Assembly: GCA_041688215.1 (NCBI GenBank)
Contig: JBDNIO010000061.1
Span: forward strand, 1-13,992
DNA length: 13,992 nucleotides
Source of the DNA: JBDNIO01 sp041688215
GTDB taxonomy: Bacteria > Pseudomonadota > Gammaproteobacteria > Nevskiales > Salinisphaeraceae
Reading direction: 5' to 3'
Both the position numbers and the translations under genes were made by a program. Shown here in pieces: positions 13,645 through 13,992 of this stretch (the stretch's first letter is position 1; every line of letters begins with the position of its first letter). The notes beneath the pieces were generated by a model. The model was not told where the DNA came from and did no database searches. It worked only from the letters and a program-made list of their open reading frames with translations.

Positions 13645-13881
13645 CACTGCTGTCCCACAAAATTTTGCGCGCTGGAGATCAAACGCTTACCGCATGGGCA
13701 GTTCGTAAGAGCACGGCCGATGGAGACATGAAGTTCGGTTATTCCTTGCGTCATTCCGGAAAGTGCGAAGCACTTGTCCGGAATCCAGGCTCTATAAGGT
13801 CTCACTGGATTCCGGGTCTTCGCCCGGAATGACCGGTACGAGTTTATGGGACAGCAGTGATTTGATATCAGTACTGTCCCA
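13645..13881. repeat. Three copies of a 13-bp CACTGCTGTCCCA word in alternating orientation
   Basis: Copy 1 is at 13645-13657, copy 2 is its exact reverse complement at 13847-13859, and copy 3 (CAGTACTGTCCCA, 11 of 13 identical) is at 13869-13881 in the orientation of copy 1. Copies 1 and 2 bracket about 190 bp that include the double hairpin. Copies 2 and 3 could form a tight hairpin with a 9-nt loop. They may be ends of an excised or decayed insertion, which is inference. Confidence 0.6.
13750..13833. repeat. Double-hairpin REP-like element GTCATTCCGG...CCGGAATGAC
   Basis: The outer 10-bp arms (13750-13759 and 13824-13833) are perfect inverted repeats. Within them lie a 13-bp stem with one bulge (13754-13766 with 13770-13783, GAA loop), an 8-bp stem ATTCCGGG/CCCGGAAT (13809-13816 and 13823-13830), and the inverted pair GAATCCAG/CTGGATTC (13781-13788 and 13805-13812). 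The GTCATTCC...GGAATGAC form is typical of dispersed intergenic palindromes in proteobacteria. Confidence 0.85.
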
Positions 13882-13961
13882 ACCTTCCCCATCCAAAGCC
13901 AGATAACTGATTGAATTATAGAATGAATTACGCATTTAATTTCTCCGCGGGTCTAATTCCC

Positions 13962-13975
13962 CGCAGCTTGCTGCG
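13962..13975. repeat. Small hairpin CGCAGC-TT-GCTGCG
   Basis: A perfect 6-bp stem with a 2-nt loop lies 17 bp from the window edge, following an AT-rich stretch (13908-13942). No T-run follows on either strand. It may be part of a larger repeat that continues outside the window. Confidence 0.5.
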
Positions 13976-13992
13976 ACATGACTGATCGATGC

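Larger units (their letters stand above)
13574..13992. other. Gene-free 419-bp region upstream of parA
   Basis: No convincing coding region is present; the longest frame (91 codons, minus strand, 13617-13892) runs through the palindromes and resembles nothing I know. The region holds a family of TGGGACAG words, a double hairpin and a terminal small hairpin, listed separately. In most gammaproteobacteria rsmG and mnmG directly precede parA; neither is here. The stretch 13658-13749 shows no feature beyond a CTTAC/GTAAG pair at 13686-13709. Confidence 0.7.

Noticed and set aside
13617..13892. 91-codon minus-strand frame upstream of parA
   Set aside because: It runs through palindromic repeats, has no clear ribosome site and resembles no known protein.
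13574..13992. Replication origin with DnaA boxes
   Set aside because: No TTATCCACA-like 9-mers or AT-rich 13-mers were seen, although oriC is expected nearby in this gene neighbourhood.

Overview
The window comes from a gammaproteobacterium of moderate to high G+C. The genus cannot be named from the sequence. The evidence is the gene order parA-parB-atpIBEFHAGDC-glmU-glmS, all on the minus strand, which is the usual arrangement near the replication origin in gammaproteobacteria, and proteins that match the E. coli F1Fo, GlmU and GlmS families in length and motifs. AtpE has an Asp carboxylate, consistent with a proton-driven enzyme.

Layout, read in the direction of transcription (high to low coordinates). 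13574-13992: about 420 bp with no gene, packed with inverted repeats; rsmG/mnmG, which usually lie just upstream of parA, are absent here. 12623-13573: parA and a repeat-filled spacer. 11762-12622: parB. 11605-11761: a spacer with a near-consensus sigma70 promoter (TTGACC, 17 bp, TATAGT) facing atpI. 4197-11604: the complete nine-gene ATP synthase operon. 3981-4196: a 216-bp spacer with two stem-loops and a T-tract. 2613-3980: glmU. 553-2385: glmS. 1-543: a decayed moaA remnant joined to the 3' end of an IS3-family transposase.

The genes cover three housekeeping jobs: chromosome partitioning (ParA/ParB), ATP synthesis (F1Fo) and UDP-N-acetylglucosamine supply for peptidoglycan and LPS (GlmS makes glucosamine-6-P, GlmU the last two steps). 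All coding sequences except moaA and the transposase look intact.

The unusual part is the spaces between the genes. Repeats of at least four kinds sit at gene boundaries: heptamer GTGAGGC arrays, each with an inverted partner array, in both parA-parB and glmU-glmS; a 274-bp element with 22-bp terminal inverted repeats between atpF and atpH; an 84-bp CACAAAG-type palindrome between atpG and atpD; and a GTCATTCCGG/CCGGAATGAC double hairpin upstream of parA. The heptamer array has been captured as the C-terminal tail of ParA, and the atpF-atpH element holds an open frame overlapping the stop of atpF and the start of atpH. I see no defence, biosynthetic or otherwise new multigene system; the repeat colonisation of an essential operon and the stepwise decay of moaA are the points of interest.
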